Positions 7,256 to 18,898 are shown, counted from the stretch's first letter. The stretch: 64,000 nt of DNA from Thermomonas haemolytica (GCF_004346265.1 NZ_SMAP01000001.1:434001-498000), one strand, 5' to 3'. Translations and numbers: made by a program. Notes: generated by a model from the sequence alone, not told the origin.

Positions 7256-9145
7256 TCAGTGCTTCACCACCGGCAGTTCGATGTAGCTGGAAGCCTCGGC
7301 GGAATGATGCACCGCGTTGTCCGCCACCACCATCGTGCTCTCGGTCTCGTTCGGGCCGCCGGTGTTGAGGTTGCGCGCGAACTTGGGGAAGTTGGAGCTG
7401 GTGATCTCCACCCGGATGCGGTGGCCCTTGCCGAACTGGATCGAGGTGGTGATCGGGGTCGGCCTGAGCGTGACCATCTGGCCGGGCTGCATTGGCTCCG
7501 GCTTGAGGTAGCCGTCGCGGTAGCGCGCGCGCAGGATGGTGTCGCCGATGATCCAGGCGGTGCCATCCGGCGCCACGTCCACCAGCTTCACCGCGAAGTC
7601 GGTGTCCTTGGCGCTGGACGAAACGTGCAGCAGCGGCTGCACGAAACCGGTCACTTCCAGCGGCTGCTCCAGCGGCGCGCTGGTGTACACCAGCACATCG
7701 TTGCGGATCTCCACCGGGCGCTGGTCGAAGGCACCGGGCACCACCAGCCCGCCGTTGCAGCAGTCGCCGCCGCCGATGGTCTGCACCGGGTTGGCCGGGT
7801 CGTAGCGGTAGCGGTCGGCCGGCTCCGTGCCGCGCGGGGCCTCGAAGCTGAGCACGCCGTCGCCCTCCAGCGAATTGGCGCGCCCGTTCGAGCGCAGGTA
7901 CAGGCGCACCGGCTGCGCCGCCTTCGGCGGCCACTGCGCGTCGGACTGCCAGCGGTTCAACCCCATGGTGAAGTAGCGCACGTGCGGGGTCTCGGCCGGG
8001 AACGCCTTGGGCTGGTTCTTCAGCCAGCGGTCGAAGAAGGCCCAGATCTGCTGGTCCACCGGGAAGCTGGCGTCGCCCATCTCGCGGTCGCCGACCTTGT
8101 AGTCCTTGCCCAGGCGCGCGAACTGGCAATGCGGGTTCGGGCCCACCACCACGTACTGGTTGGCACTGGCCACGGGGTTGCTGTTCACGCTGCGCGCGTG
8201 GTTGTACAGCGCCATGTTCGGGCCGATCGACACGTCGTACCAGCTGTTGAACCACAGCGCCGGCACGCCCCAGCCCATGGAATCGTCGTACAGGCCGCCG
8301 GTCTTCCACGCCGGGTCGCCCGGGGTGCGCGCGATCTGCTGCTCGAACGTGCCCGCCGGCTCGCCCAGCGAGGACAGCAGGCTGGCGTACGGCAGGTGCC
8401 AGATGTGCTTCTTCCAGTCCACCTCGGGCTTCCTGGCATCGAGGTCGTTGTACTGGGCGATATGCGCGCGCATCGCACCGGTGACGGTATCGGGGATCTG
8501 CGCGCGCAGCGGATTGTCCACGCCGTACATCCACACCGCGAACAGGATGCGCGGCACGCCGCCGGTGTAGAAATTGCCCTGCTCCCAAAACGGGCCAACC
8601 TTGCCGATGCCCGCGCCCGCGGCCATCGGCACCATCGCCGCGTGCGCCGGGTGGTGCATCGCCGCCAGCGCCAGCTGCCACTCCGCCGACGACGAGCAGC
8701 CCAGCGTGCCCACCTTGCCGTTCGACCACGGCTGCTTGGCGATCCAGCTCAGGGTGTCGTAGCCGTCGGTCTGCGGGTAGCCGAGGATCTCGTACTTGCC
8801 CTGGCTGAAGTAGCGGCCGCGCTCGTTCTGCACGATGAAGGCATAGCCGTTGCGCACCGCCTCCACCGCGAAGCGGGCGGTGCTGCCGCGCGGGACGTGC
8901 TCGTTGTACGGCGTCTTCCACAGGATGGTGGGCAGCGGCCCGGTGGCGCCCTTCGGCCGCCAGATGTTGGTGGACAGGCCGATGCCGTCGCGCATCGGCA
9001 CCAGCACCGCGGTATCGGCCTCGGAAATGGAGGCCAGCTCCGCGCGCAATCCCTCGTCGCTGTAGCGCGAGAGGTCCTGCGCGGAATTGGCCGAGGCGGC
9101 CGTCAGCGCGGCGACCAGCAAGGTGACGAGCAACGACGTCTTCAT
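7256..9145 (-). CDS. CocE/NonD-family serine hydrolase, secreted
   Basis: This 629-residue protein begins with a Sec signal peptide (hydrophobic residues 5-20, cleavage near ASANSAQ). The N-terminal alpha/beta-hydrolase domain has VPMRDGIGLSTNIWRP, TPYN and the nucleophile elbow GCSSSAEWQLA. The C-terminal jelly-roll domain is typical of X-Pro dipeptidyl-peptidase class C (S15/CocE). Such enzymes cleave acyl, ester or peptide bonds in the periplasm or outside the cell; the substrate here cannot be told. The ATG at 9145 was chosen because it is followed directly by the signal peptide. The upstream GTG (9202) would place 19 extra residues before it. The gene is about 50 bp downstream of the hypothetical dapD-linked gene. 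Confidence 0.88.
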   Translation of the reverse strand: MKTSLLVTLLVAALTAASANSAQDLSRYSDEGLRAELASISEADTAVLVPMRDGIGLSTNIWRPKGATGPLPTILWKTPYNEHVPRGSTARFAVEAVRNGYAFIVQNERGRYFSQGKYEILGYPQTDGYDTLSWIAKQPWSNGKVGTLGCSSSAEWQLALAAMHHPAHAAMVPMAAGAGIGKVGPFWEQGNFYTGGVPRILFAVWMYGVDNPLRAQIPDTVTGAMRAHIAQYNDLDARKPEVDWKKHIWHLPYASLLSSLGEPAGTFEQQIARTPGDPAWKTGGLYDDSMGWGVPALWFNSWYDVSIGPNMALYNHARSVNSNPVASANQYVVVGPNPHCQFARLGKDYKVGDREMGDASFPVDQQIWAFFDRWLKNQPKAFPAETPHVRYFTMGLNRWQSDAQWPPKAAQPVRLYLRSNGRANSLEGDGVLSFEAPRGTEPADRYRYDPANPVQTIGGGDCCNGGLVVPGAFDQRPVEIRNDVLVYTSAPLEQPLEVTGFVQPLLHVSSSAKDTDFAVKLVDVAPDGTAWIIGDTILRARYRDGYLKPEPMQPGQMVTLRPTPITTSIQFGKGHRIRVEITSSNFPKFARNLNTGGPNETESTMVVADNAVHHSAEASSYIELPVVKH

Positions 9146-9198
9146 GGGGCGACTCCTCCAGGGCAATCGACGCTGGATACCGAACTCAACGAAGGTTG

Positions 9199-10077
9199 TC
9201 ACAGCAGCCGTTCGGACACGACTCTAAATGGCACGCGAGGCAACAGGAAGCAGAGGGCTTGCTCCGCGCTCCCTCCCATGGCGCCCAGCAGTGGACATTC
9301 GATACCTTCGACCGCTACGGACAGCGGCCGCAAATGGGCAATGTTCACGGGCAGATCGATGCGGGTGAGAGCGATGCAGCCATCGGGCGCGATGGCCAGG
9401 GCAGCCTTTTGGCAGGCGAGGAACTCCCACGCTTGTTCCCGGCTACCGAATCGTCCCATCCACCAGGTGGCATCGACCTGCGCAGGATCGCAATCACGCA
9501 ACACTGCCCGCATGCGCGGCGCACTGCCCTGCCCCGGATCGATCGACGTCACGATACGATCCGCGTCGATCCGATGCACGAAATCTGCCGCCAGATGCGG
9601 CTGCATCGCATCGCTCAGAAGCCGTGCGCCAATGACGTGCGGCAGGCTGTCCATCACGTTGCGCGCGAACAGCACGGTCGGCATCGCATCCGGCGGCTCG
9701 TCCTCGCGCTGCAGATACCAGCGCCAGTTGCTCTGCAAAGGCGAAGGCAACAGGCGTCGAAGTGGCCCCCATGCAGCTGGACCAAAACCGCCGTGCCGGT
9801 AGGTCAAGATCGTGAATGGCGTATGCCCGGTGCGTACCCAATAGCGGTATCCCGCCGGCGGTGCAGGCAGCTGATCCACATCCAGCCACCAGTTCATGTA
9901 CACCACATCGGTCACGTCACTAGCGAGGATGGGCATCGGCATGCGCAAGGCCGCCCATCGGCGCAAAGCCGTCCAGCGCGGACAATCTACGAGGGCACCG
10001 ATGAGCCGCCCAGAAAGCGAACCAGCGGGATGGCGATACTGTGCGGCAGTCGCAAGTGAATCGGCAACTTCAGGCAT
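9199..10077 (-). CDS. Hypothetical protein downstream of dapD
   Basis: This 292-residue protein has no signal peptide or membrane segment and no family I recognise. It is rich in Trp and Pro, with recognisable patches such as VVYMNWWLDVD, YWVRTGHTPFTILTYRHGGFGP and SNWRWYLQRED. The start codon lies 12 bp after the dapD stop, so it is probably co-transcribed with map-glnD-dapD. Its codon usage and GC match its neighbours, so it looks like a lineage gene, not a recent arrival. No catalytic motif is evident. Confidence 0.75.
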   Translation of the reverse strand: MPEVADSLATAAQYRHPAGSLSGRLIGALVDCPRWTALRRWAALRMPMPILASDVTDVVYMNWWLDVDQLPAPPAGYRYWVRTGHTPFTILTYRHGGFGPAAWGPLRRLLPSPLQSNWRWYLQREDEPPDAMPTVLFARNVMDSLPHVIGARLLSDAMQPHLAADFVHRIDADRIVTSIDPGQGSAPRMRAVLRDCDPAQVDATWWMGRFGSREQAWEFLACQKAALAIAPDGCIALTRIDLPVNIAHLRPLSVAVEGIECPLLGAMGGSAEQALCFLLPRVPFRVVSERLL

Positions 10078-10089
10078 GCGGGCCTGCCC

Positions 10090-10935
10090 TCAGTCCGCCA
10101 GCCCGCGCAGCAGGTCGTTGACGCTGGTCTTGCCGCGGGTCTTCTCGTCCACCTGCTTGACGATCACCGCGCAGTACAGCGAATGGCTGCCGTCGGCCGC
10201 CGGCAGCGCGCCGGAGACCACCACGCTGTAGGGCGGCACGCTGCCGTAGCTGACCTCGCCGGTCATGCGGTTGTAGATGCGCGTGCTCTGGCCGAGGAAC
10301 ACGCCCATGCCGATCACGCTGTGATGTCCGACGATCACGCCCTCCACCACCTCGGAGCGCGCGCCGATGAAGCAATGGTCCTCGATGATGGTGGGCCCGG
10401 CCTGCAGCGGTTCCAGCACGCCGCCGATGCCGACGCCGCCGGACAGGTGGCAGCCACGTCCGATCTGCGCGCAGCTGCCGACCGTGGCCCAGGTATCCAC
10501 CATCGTGCCCTCGCCTACGTAGGCGCCGATGTTGACGAAGCTCGGCATCAGCACCACATCGCGGCCGATATGGCTGCCGGCGCGCACCACTGCACCCGGC
10601 ACCACGCGCGCGCCAAGCGCACGGAACGCTTCCGCATCAAACCCGGAAAAGCGCGCCGGCACCTTGTCCCAGAACGGCGCAGGCGAAGCGTCCACCACCG
10701 CCATGTCCTGGGTGCGGAAGTACAACAGCACCGCTTTCTTCAGCCACTGGTTCACCCGCCAGCCGCCGCTGCCATCGGGCTCGGCCACGCGCAGCTCGCC
10801 GCGCTCCAGCCCGGCGATGGCCGCGTCCACCGCCGGGCGCACGCGCGTGGCGATCTCATCGGCAGTCAACTCGGCGTGGCGCTCCCAGGCGTCGTCGAGG
10901 ATGGCGCGCAGGGCATCGGTATCGGGCAGGCTCAT
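10090..10935 (-). CDS. dapD: Tetrahydrodipicolinate N-succinyltransferase
   Basis: DapD transfers succinyl from succinyl-CoA to tetrahydrodipicolinate, the first step of the succinylase lysine branch that dapE continues. The 281-residue protein has an N-terminal helical part and a central left-handed beta-helix of hexapeptide repeats (from about residue 100: [35 protein letters not shown]). It includes the family patches VGSCAQIG and GGVLEP. The length matches the E. coli enzyme (274). Its ATG overlaps the glnD stop by 4 bp (ATGA), showing coupling to the nitrogen-sensing enzyme gene. Confidence 0.96.
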   Translation of the reverse strand: MSLPDTDALRAILDDAWERHAELTADEIATRVRPAVDAAIAGLERGELRVAEPDGSGGWRVNQWLKKAVLLYFRTQDMAVVDASPAPFWDKVPARFSGFDAEAFRALGARVVPGAVVRAGSHIGRDVVLMPSFVNIGAYVGEGTMVDTWATVGSCAQIGRGCHLSGGVGIGGVLEPLQAGPTIIEDHCFIGARSEVVEGVIVGHHSVIGMGVFLGQSTRIYNRMTGEVSYGSVPPYSVVVSGALPAADGSHSLYCAVIVKQVDEKTRGKTSVNDLLRGLAD

Positions 10936-13532
10936 CGTTTGTCTCCGTCGAGGGCGGCCAGCAGCGCGGCGCGCAGGGCGTCGCGCCGGTCCGGCGCCAG
11001 GGGGTGGTTGTGGGCATCGCTGACCAGCAGCAGGTCTTCGGCGCGCTCGCCGAAGGTGGCGATGCGCGCATCATGCACGCGCAGGCCGTGTTCGCGCAGC
11101 ACGTGGGCGACGTCGGCCAGCAGCCCGGGGCGGTCGGTGCAGACCAGTTCGATGCGCGTGCCGCCGTCGAGATCGGTGAAATCCAGCTGCGGCGGCACCC
11201 GGAAGTGGCGCAGGTGCTGCGGCTGGCTGCGCCGCGCCGGACGCAGGCGGGCGATGTCGCCGGCCAGCGCGCGCGCCAGGGTCGTCGCCAGCAGCGCCGG
11301 CTCCGGCGCCTGCCGCTGCTCCGCCGGCAGCACGTGGAAGGTATCGAAGATGGTGCCGTCCGGGCCGTCCAGCGCGCGCGCCTGCAGCACGCTCATGCCC
11401 AGGCGGTCGAGGGTGATCACGATCGCGGCGAACAGGCCGTCGCGGTCGGGCATGTGCACCAGCACGTCCAGCCCGTCGCGGCCGTCGCGGCCCGGCATCG
11501 CGCGCGCCGCCACCACCGCCTGCCCGGGCGCAGCCTCGCGCAGCGCATTCGCCTGCCACGCGATCTGGTCGGCGCGGCTGCGCAGGAAGTTCTCCTCCGG
11601 CATGCGCGCGAATACGGCCTCGATCGTGCCCGCGTCGCACCCTTCGGCATGCAGCAGCGCGCGCGCCGCCTCGCGGTTCTCGGCGATCCGCTCCGCCACC
11701 GCCACCGGCTGCCCCAGCCCGCGCCGCAACGCCAGCCGGGTAGCGGCATGCAGGTCGGCCAGCAGGCGGTCCTTCCAGCTGTTCCAGAGCTTGGGAGAGG
11801 TGCCGGCGATGTCGGCGCAGGTCAGCAGGTACAGCGCGTCCAGGCGCTGGCGATCGCCTACCTCGGCGGCGAAGCGGTGGATCACGGCCGGATCGGTGAT
11901 GTCCTGCTTCTGCGCGGTCACCGACATCAGCAGGTGCTTGCGCACCAGCCATTCCACCAGCGCGGTGTCGGGCTCGGATAGCGCGTGCGCCTCGCAGAAG
12001 GCGCGCGCATCCACCGCGCCAAGCTCGGAATGATCGCCGCCACGGCCCTTGCCGATGTCGTGGAACAGCCCCGCCAGCAGCAGCAGCTCGGGCTTGCGCA
12101 GCGACGGCCAGACCTGGTGGGCGGTGGAAAACCGCGGGTCCGGCTGGCCGCTGGCGAAACCTTCCAGGTTGCGCAGCACCGCCAGCGTGTGCTGGTCCAC
12201 GGTGAACACGTGGAACAGGTCGAACTGCATGCGTCCGGACACCCGCTGGAACGCGGTGATCCAGCGCCCCAGCACGCCCGCGCGCGCCATTCGCTCCAGC
12301 GTGCGCACCGGCTGCGGGCCGCGCAGCAGGGCCATGAACGCGGCGCGCAGCGACGGCGGGGCCTCCTCGTAGGCTGGAATCTGCGGCAATTCCTGCGCCA
12401 GCTCGCGCGCTGTCTGCGAATGCAGTCCACGCAGGTCGGGATCGGCGGCCCATTGCAAAAACAAGGCGAAGATATGCGCCGGGTCCTGGCCCAGCCAGCC
12501 CGGGACGCGCGTGGCCAGATAGCCGCCACGGCGCTCGAAGTGGGCGTCGATCGGCTCCGGCGCCGCCACCCCGGCGAAATGCTCCTCGAAGCGCTGCAGC
12601 AGGCGGTCGCCGATCCGGCGCACCACCGCGGCGCTGCGGTAGAAGCCCTGCATCATCTGCTCGACCGCCAGTGCCTTGCCGTCGTCCACGTAGCCCAGCC
12701 GCTCGGCCAGCAGTTTCTGGTAATCGAAGCGCAGCCGCTCCTCGCGGCGCCCGGCAACCAGATGCAGGCCGTAGCGCAGCCGGCACAGCGCGCGCCGCTC
12801 GCGCTCCAGCGCGGCCGCCTCGTCCCAGCCGAGCCGGCCGAGCGCGACCAACCGGTCCAGCGCATGCACGCCGAAGCTGCGCAGCGCCAGCCAGCCCAGC
12901 ACGTGCAGGTCGCGCAGGCCGCCCGGGCCGTCCTTCAGGTTCGGCTCGAGGTTGTCGGAGGTATCACCGAAGCGCGCGTGGCGCTGGCGCTGCTCCTCGC
13001 ATTTGGCCTCGAAATACGCCTCCGGCGGCCACACCCGCGCCGGCGCGATCGCCTCGCGCAGGGATGCAGCCGCGGCGGCGTCCGCCACCAGCGGACGCGC
13101 CTCCATCAGCGCCGTGAGCACGCTGAGGTCGGCCGCGGCCTCGCTGCACTGCTGCGGCGAGCGCACCGCATGGCTGGCTTCCAGGCCGGCATCCCACAGC
13201 AGCGCCACGAACCGCGCCAGCGCGGATTCGAACCGGCGCTGCGCGGTGGTTTCCGCCAGCACCAGCAGGTCGATGTCGGAATGCGGGAACAGCTCGCCGC
13301 GGCCGTAGCCGCCGACCGCGAAGAGTGACAGCGGAGCCGGGGCCTGCGCCGCGTCCGCCGGGAAGCAACGGTGCCAGGCCGCGCGCACCTGCGCATCCAC
13401 CGCGCGCGCGCGCAGCAGCACCAGGCGGTCGGCGGGAACTCCGGCGTCGTAGCGGCGGGCCAGGCGGGCGTCCGCGCGGGCCAGCACGGCTTTGGCCGCG
13501 GAAGACCAGCCGGCGTCGTCCGCCGCCGCCAT
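10932..13532 (-). CDS. glnD: Bifunctional PII uridylyltransferase/uridylyl-removing enzyme
   Basis: GlnD senses glutamine and modifies the PII protein to control nitrogen assimilation. The 866-residue protein has an N-terminal nucleotidyltransferase domain with [17 protein letters not shown] (residues 74-90; the Asp pair 86 and 88 binds metal). A helical domain follows, then an HD domain for deuridylylation with [14 protein letters not shown]. Two ACT domains at the C-terminus bind glutamine. The ATG at 13532 lies 2 bp after the map stop codon; longer in-frame starts would run through map. It overlaps dapD by 4 bp. Confidence 0.95.
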   Translation of the reverse strand: MAAADDAGWSSAAKAVLARADARLARRYDAGVPADRLVLLRARAVDAQVRAAWHRCFPADAAQAPAPLSLFAVGGYGRGELFPHSDIDLLVLAETTAQRRFESALARFVALLWDAGLEASHAVRSPQQCSEAAADLSVLTALMEARPLVADAAAAASLREAIAPARVWPPEAYFEAKCEEQRQRHARFGDTSDNLEPNLKDGPGGLRDLHVLGWLALRSFGVHALDRLVALGRLGWDEAAALERERRALCRLRYGLHLVAGRREERLRFDYQKLLAERLGYVDDGKALAVEQMMQGFYRSAAVVRRIGDRLLQRFEEHFAGVAAPEPIDAHFERRGGYLATRVPGWLGQDPAHIFALFLQWAADPDLRGLHSQTARELAQELPQIPAYEEAPPSLRAAFMALLRGPQPVRTLERMARAGVLGRWITAFQRVSGRMQFDLFHVFTVDQHTLAVLRNLEGFASGQPDPRFSTAHQVWPSLRKPELLLLAGLFHDIGKGRGGDHSELGAVDARAFCEAHALSEPDTALVEWLVRKHLLMSVTAQKQDITDPAVIHRFAAEVGDRQRLDALYLLTCADIAGTSPKLWNSWKDRLLADLHAATRLALRRGLGQPVAVAERIAENREAARALLHAEGCDAGTIEAVFARMPEENFLRSRADQIAWQANALREAAPGQAVVAARAMPGRDGRDGLDVLVHMPDRDGLFAAIVITLDRLGMSVLQARALDGPDGTIFDTFHVLPAEQRQAPEPALLATTLARALAGDIARLRPARRSQPQHLRHFRVPPQLDFTDLDGGTRIELVCTDRPGLLADVAHVLREHGLRVHDARIATFGERAEDLLLVSDAHNHPLAPDRRDALRAALLAALDGDKR

Positions 13533-13534
13533 GC

Positions 13535-14311
13535 TCACAGGTCGTTGTCGTCGCCCGGAAGCCGGGTGAGGATCTCCACCCCGTCGCGGGTGACCGCCAC
13601 GGTGTGCTCCCACTGCGCCGACAGCTTGCGGTCCTTGGTCACCACGGTCCAGCCGTCCGGCAGCAGCCGGGTGTGCCGACTGCCCTCGTTGATCATCGGC
13701 TCGATGGTGAAGGTCATGCCTTCCTGCAGCACCAGGCCCTCGCCCGGGCGGCCGTAGTGCAGCACCTGCGGGTCGTCGTGGTAGACCTTGCCGATGCCGT
13801 GGCCGCAGTACTCGCGCACCACGCTGAAGCGCTGGCCCTCGGCGTATTCCTGGATGGCATGGCCGATATCGCCCAGGGTCGCGCCCGGGCGCACCGCGCG
13901 GATGCCGCGGAACATCGCCTCGCGGGTGACCTCGACCAGCCGCCGCGCCATCACCGAGGGCGTGCCCACGAAGTACATGCGGCTGGTGTCGCCGTGCCAG
14001 CCGTCCTTGATGACGGTGACGTCGATATTGACGATGTCGCCGTCCTTCAGCACTTTTGATTCGCTGGGAATGCCATGGCAGATGACGTTGTTGACCGAGG
14101 TGCACACGGTCTTGGGATAGCCGCGGTAGCCCACGTTGGCCGGGATCGCGCCCTGCACGTTCACGATGTGGTCGTGGCAGATGCGGTCGAGTTCCTCGGT
14201 GGTGACGCCCGGCTTCACGAACGGGGCGACCACCTGCAGCACTTCGGCGGCCAGGCGGCCGGCCTCGCGCATCTTCTCGATCTCGGCGGGGGTCTTCAGG
14301 TGGATGCTCAT
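13535..14311 (-). CDS. map: Type I methionine aminopeptidase
   Basis: Map removes the initiator methionine from nascent proteins. The 258-residue length is standard. Visible metal ligands are the Asp in [11 protein letters not shown], the Asp in HGDTSRM, the His in [13 protein letters not shown], the Glu in FTIEPM and the Glu in QWEHTVAV. It is the first gene of map-glnD-dapD and is divergent from rpsB, the usual arrangement in proteobacteria. A GATAAT hexamer ends 6 bp before the ATG on this strand, so the mRNA may be leaderless. Confidence 0.96.
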   Translation of the reverse strand: MSIHLKTPAEIEKMREAGRLAAEVLQVVAPFVKPGVTTEELDRICHDHIVNVQGAIPANVGYRGYPKTVCTSVNNVICHGIPSESKVLKDGDIVNIDVTVIKDGWHGDTSRMYFVGTPSVMARRLVEVTREAMFRGIRAVRPGATLGDIGHAIQEYAEGQRFSVVREYCGHGIGKVYHDDPQVLHYGRPGEGLVLQEGMTFTIEPMINEGSRHTRLLPDGWTVVTKDRKLSAQWEHTVAVTRDGVEILTRLPGDDNDL

Positions 14312-14317
14312 GCCCGG

Positions 14318-14323
14318 ATTATC
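14318..14323 (-). promoter_or_regulatory. -10-like element of map
   Basis: The minus-strand hexamer GATAAT ends 6 bp upstream of the map ATG (14311). Transcription starting 6-7 bp downstream would begin at the start codon. No clear -35 is seen, and no Shine-Dalgarno can fit. The rpsB -35 lies in the same interval on the other strand. Confidence 0.4.
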
Positions 14324-14329
14324 GCGCAT

Positions 14330-14358
14330 TTGCCCGCGCCGCGCGCCGCGGCTATACT
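14330..14358 (+). promoter_or_regulatory. rpsB promoter
   Basis: TTGCCC (14330-14335) and TATACT (14353-14358) are separated by exactly 17 bp, the best sigma70-type match seen in the window. It points toward rpsB and leaves a 5' leader of roughly 195-200 nt. It overlaps the divergent map promoter region. Confidence 0.7.
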
Positions 14359-14365
14359 CCGCCAG

Positions 14366-14562
14366 CTGCAAAAGCCGCCACGCCGGGCGTCACCGGCGAA
14401 TCCACACCCATCGGCAACCCCTGCTCCGGGGTGCCCGCGCAAGCGGGTTCGGCAGCAGTGACGATGGGGAGGCCCAACCCCGGGATCCAGCGCCCGCCGC
14501 GTGCGGCAGGGCGCAGTGCCACATTTCCCGGCGCGGATTCCACCACATCGGAGTTTTTAGCA
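14366..14562 (+). promoter_or_regulatory. rpsB 5' leader, possible S2 autoregulatory region
   Basis: The stretch between the rpsB promoter and the ATG at 14563 is an untranslated leader of about 197 nt. It has several G+C-rich hairpins, for example cccgc-gcaa-gcggg near 14434-14447 and a ggggt/acccc pairing nearby. It ends with GGAG 9 nt before the start. Long rpsB leaders that mediate repression by S2 are known in gammaproteobacteria. Whether this one has the conserved S2-binding fold is not decided here. Part of it (ending gggatccagcgc near 14492) resembles a dispersed repeat. Confidence 0.4.
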
Positions 14563-15345
<783 letters not shown>

Positions 15346-15397
15346 TCGTCCGGTCACGCGGCCGCGCCATGCTGCGCGGCCGCGATTCGCATTTGCT

Positions 15398-15484
15398 CGT
15401 CATTCCCGCGAATGCGGGAATCCAGCCTTTCCAGCGCCGCACATCGGATCCAACGGCTGAATCCCCGCTTCCGTGGGGATGACG
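15398..15484. repeat. Inverted pair of dispersed palindromic repeats
   Basis: Two related 29-bp units face each other in the rpsB-tsf gap. The left unit (15398-15426) holds an 8-bp stem attcccgc/gcgggaat with loop gaat and ends in ccagc. The right unit (15456-15484), read in reverse, has the same layout, cgtcatcccc...ggggattcagc. About 29 bp lies between them. The unit resembles a repeat common in Xanthomonadaceae genomes (cgtcattcccgcgaa...gggaatccag). It lacks U-runs, so rpsB transcripts probably read through into tsf, with the structure available for processing or stability effects. Confidence 0.65.
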
Positions 15485-15511
15485 TTCCCAAACATCTGGA
15501 GGTAATCCCCA

Positions 15512-16390
<879 letters not shown>

Positions 16391-16457
16391 GGCAGCCCTG
16401 ATGCAGGCCTGAGACAGGCCGCGGGCGTCGCCACTGGCGCCGAAACCCGCCGCGCAT

Positions 16458-16491
16458 CACGAAAAACCCGCCGCAAGGCGGGTTTTTCGTG
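16458..16491 (+). terminator. Intrinsic terminator after tsf
   Basis: A 15-bp perfect stem (cacgaaaaacccgcc paired with its complement) has a gcaa loop and a U-run inside the 3' arm. Because of the symmetric A and T runs it could act in both directions. It separates the rpsB-tsf unit from the downstream signalling gene. Confidence 0.9.
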
Positions 16492-16558
16492 CCGCTAATT
16501 CCCCCTTTGCGCGTTGCCATCGCATACTAGCCATTCAGGATCAGAGCCCACCCGCCGG

Positions 16559-18049
16559 ATGCGACCCGAACTCGAAAGCACGCTGCTGCACTGCCGCAAC
16601 CTGCCCTCGCCGCCCGGGGTGGCGCTGCAGATCATCGACCTTGCGCAGAACCCGAACGCGACCCTGGCCGACGTGGCCCAGATCGTGGGCATGGATCCGG
16701 CCCTGAGCGCGCGCCTGCTGCGGATGGCCAATTCCCCGCTGTACGCCACCCGGCGCCGTGCCGGCACCCTGGCGCAGGCGATGACCACCCTGGGGGTGAA
16801 CGCCACCCTCAGCCTGGCGCTCGGGTTCTCGCTGATGCAGGGCCTGCGCGGCAGCCACGGCAGCGAGGCCCTGCAGGAGCATCTCTGGCGCCGCAGCGTG
16901 CTGGCCGGCCTGGCGGCGCGCATCCTCGGGCAGCACGCCGGCGTCCCCCGCACCGATACCCTGATGCTGGCTGGCCTGCTGCAGGACATGGGCCGGCTGG
17001 CGCTGCTGCAGGCGCTCACCGACGGCTATGCCTCGCTGTGCGCGAAGGCCAACGGCAACGACGCGCTGCTGGTGCTGGAGCGCGCCCACTACGGCAGCGA
17101 CCACGCGGAAATCGGCGCCTGGCTGGCCGCGCGCTGGAACCTGCCGGGCTACCTGGTGGATGCCATCGCCCGCAGCGAGGACGAGCGCCCCGCGGAGGAC
17201 CTGCTGCAGCGCTGCGTGCAGGCCTCCGGCGCAATCGCCGACCTGTGGCTGGCCGGCGAACGGCCGGCGGACGTGCTGGTCGAACTCGCGCAGGCCCGCA
17301 TCGCCACCTGCACCGGCGAGGGCGGCCCCGGCCTGGACGCGCTGCTGCCCGAGATCGCCGCCTCGGTGCCGGAGATCGCCACCGTGTTCGACGTGCACAT
17401 CGACAACCCGGCGCACCTGCAGTCGATCGGCGAGCACGCGCGCGAACTTCTGATCCTGCGCAACCTGCGCCAGATCCAGGAAATGGCGCAGACGCGCGAC
17501 GAGGCGCACGCGCTCGAGGAGCGCATGCGCCAGCTCACCGAGCAGTCGCGCCGCGACCCGCTGACCGGCGTGCACAACCGCCTGCACATGGAGGAGTCGC
17601 TGGAGCGCGCGTTCGCCATCGCCGGCCAGCATTCGCCGCTGGCACTGGCGCTGATCGACATCGACGACTTCAAGCAGATCAACGACGGCCACGGCCACCT
17701 GGTGGGCGACCAGGTGCTGCGCCAGTTCGCACTCAGCCTGCAGGGCAGCCTGCGCGCCAGCGACCTGCTGGCCCGCTACGGCGGCGAGGAGTTCCTGCTG
17801 GTGCTGCCCTATTCCGACGAGGAGGCCGCCATCGTGGTGCTGCAGCGCCTGCTGGCCGAGGTGGCGCGGCTGCCGATGGCGGTGGTGGAAGGCCGCCCCA
17901 TCCACGTCACCTTCTCCGCCGGGGTCGCCGTGCAGAACGGCAGTCACGCCCGCTTCGACAACGTGGTGGCGATGCTGCAGGCCGCCGACGGCGCGCTGTA
18001 CGCGGCCAAGCGCGGTGGCCGCAACCGCGTGCATCTGCATCGCGGATAA
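16559..18049 (+). CDS. HDOD-domain diguanylate cyclase (HDOD-GGDEF)
   Basis: This 496-residue protein has an N-terminal HDOD domain (about residues 5-210: LPSPPGVALQIIDLAQNPNATLADVAQIVGMDPALSARLL-type start), a helical linker predicted as coiled coil (about 300-335), and a C-terminal GGDEF domain (about 338-495). The active site is GGEEF, with an RASD (RxxD) inhibitory site, so it probably makes c-di-GMP. HDOD domains are signalling modules related to HD domains without the catalytic HD pair. The ATG at 16559 was preferred over a TTG at 16514 because a -10-like CATACT (16522-16527) lies between them. It stands alone between the tsf terminator and pyrH. Confidence 0.88.
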   Translation: MRPELESTLLHCRNLPSPPGVALQIIDLAQNPNATLADVAQIVGMDPALSARLLRMANSPLYATRRRAGTLAQAMTTLGVNATLSLALGFSLMQGLRGSHGSEALQEHLWRRSVLAGLAARILGQHAGVPRTDTLMLAGLLQDMGRLALLQALTDGYASLCAKANGNDALLVLERAHYGSDHAEIGAWLAARWNLPGYLVDAIARSEDERPAEDLLQRCVQASGAIADLWLAGERPADVLVELAQARIATCTGEGGPGLDALLPEIAASVPEIATVFDVHIDNPAHLQSIGEHARELLILRNLRQIQEMAQTRDEAHALEERMRQLTEQSRRDPLTGVHNRLHMEESLERAFAIAGQHSPLALALIDIDDFKQINDGHGHLVGDQVLRQFALSLQGSLRASDLLARYGGEEFLLVLPYSDEEAAIVVLQRLLAEVARLPMAVVEGRPIHVTFSAGVAVQNGSHARFDNVVAMLQAADGALYAAKRGGRNRVHLHRG

Positions 18050-18130
18050 ACCCGCCGGCGTGCCGGGCGGCGGCCCGGCGCGCGCTTTCCGCTAGAATTC
18101 CCGGGATTTTTCCAACGCCCGAGGCCCGCC

Positions 18131-18853
18131 ATGTCCGAACTCGCCCATCGCCGCATCCTGCTGAAACTTTCGGGCGAGGCGCTGATGGGGGACGAGGACT
18201 ACGGCATCGACCCGAAGGTACTGACCCGGATCGCGCGCGAGGTGATCGAGGCGCGCGAGGCTGGCGCCGAGATCGCGCTGGTGATCGGCGGCGGCAACAT
18301 CTTCCGCGGCGCGGGGCTGGCCGCCAGCGGCATGGACCGGGTCACCGGCGACCACATGGGCATGCTGGCCACCGTGATCAACGCGCTGGCGATGCAGGAT
18401 GCGCTGGAAAAACTGGGCGCCAAGTGCCGGGTGATGAGCGCGATCAAGATCAACGACGTGTGCGAGGACTACATCCGCCGCCGCGCCGTGCGCCACCTCG
18501 AGAAGGGCCGCATCACCATCTTCGCCGCCGGCACCGGCAACCCGTTCTTCACCACCGATTCCGGCGCCGCGCTGCGCGCGATCGAGATCGGCGCCGACCT
18601 GCTGCTGAAGGCGACCAAGGTGGACGGGGTGTACGACAAGGACCCGAACAAGCACGCGGACGCGATCAAGCTGGAAAACCTGACCTACGACGAGGTGATC
18701 GCCCGCGACCTGCAGGTGATGGACACCGCCGCGTTCGCCCTGTGCCGCGACGCCGGCCTGCCACTGCGCATCTTCGACATGGCCCAGCCCGGGGTGCTGC
18801 TGCGGATCCTGCGCGGCGAGCCGCTGGGCACCCTGGTGCACGGCCGCGGCTGA
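18131..18853 (+). CDS. pyrH: UMP kinase
   Basis: PyrH phosphorylates UMP to UDP. The 240-residue protein of the amino-acid-kinase fold shows KLSGEALMG at the N-terminus, [10 protein letters not shown] for phosphate binding, and the [15 protein letters not shown] segment. The hexamer TAGAAT (18093-18098) upstream is a possible -10. The gene precedes frr as in most bacteria. Confidence 0.97.
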   Translation: MSELAHRRILLKLSGEALMGDEDYGIDPKVLTRIAREVIEAREAGAEIALVIGGGNIFRGAGLAASGMDRVTGDHMGMLATVINALAMQDALEKLGAKCRVMSAIKINDVCEDYIRRRAVRHLEKGRITIFAAGTGNPFFTTDSGAALRAIEIGADLLLKATKVDGVYDKDPNKHADAIKLENLTYDEVIARDLQVMDTAAFALCRDAGLPLRIFDMAQPGVLLRILRGEPLGTLVHGRG

Positions 18854-18898
18854 GTGCCGGAGCGGGCGCCGGCGCCGATGCGCGCCGGGCCGCGCCTA

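Noticed and set aside
13205-13240. Possible tRNA from a ttcgaaccgg-like T-loop
   Set aside because: It lies inside glnD, and no acceptor stem or anticodon arm fits around it.
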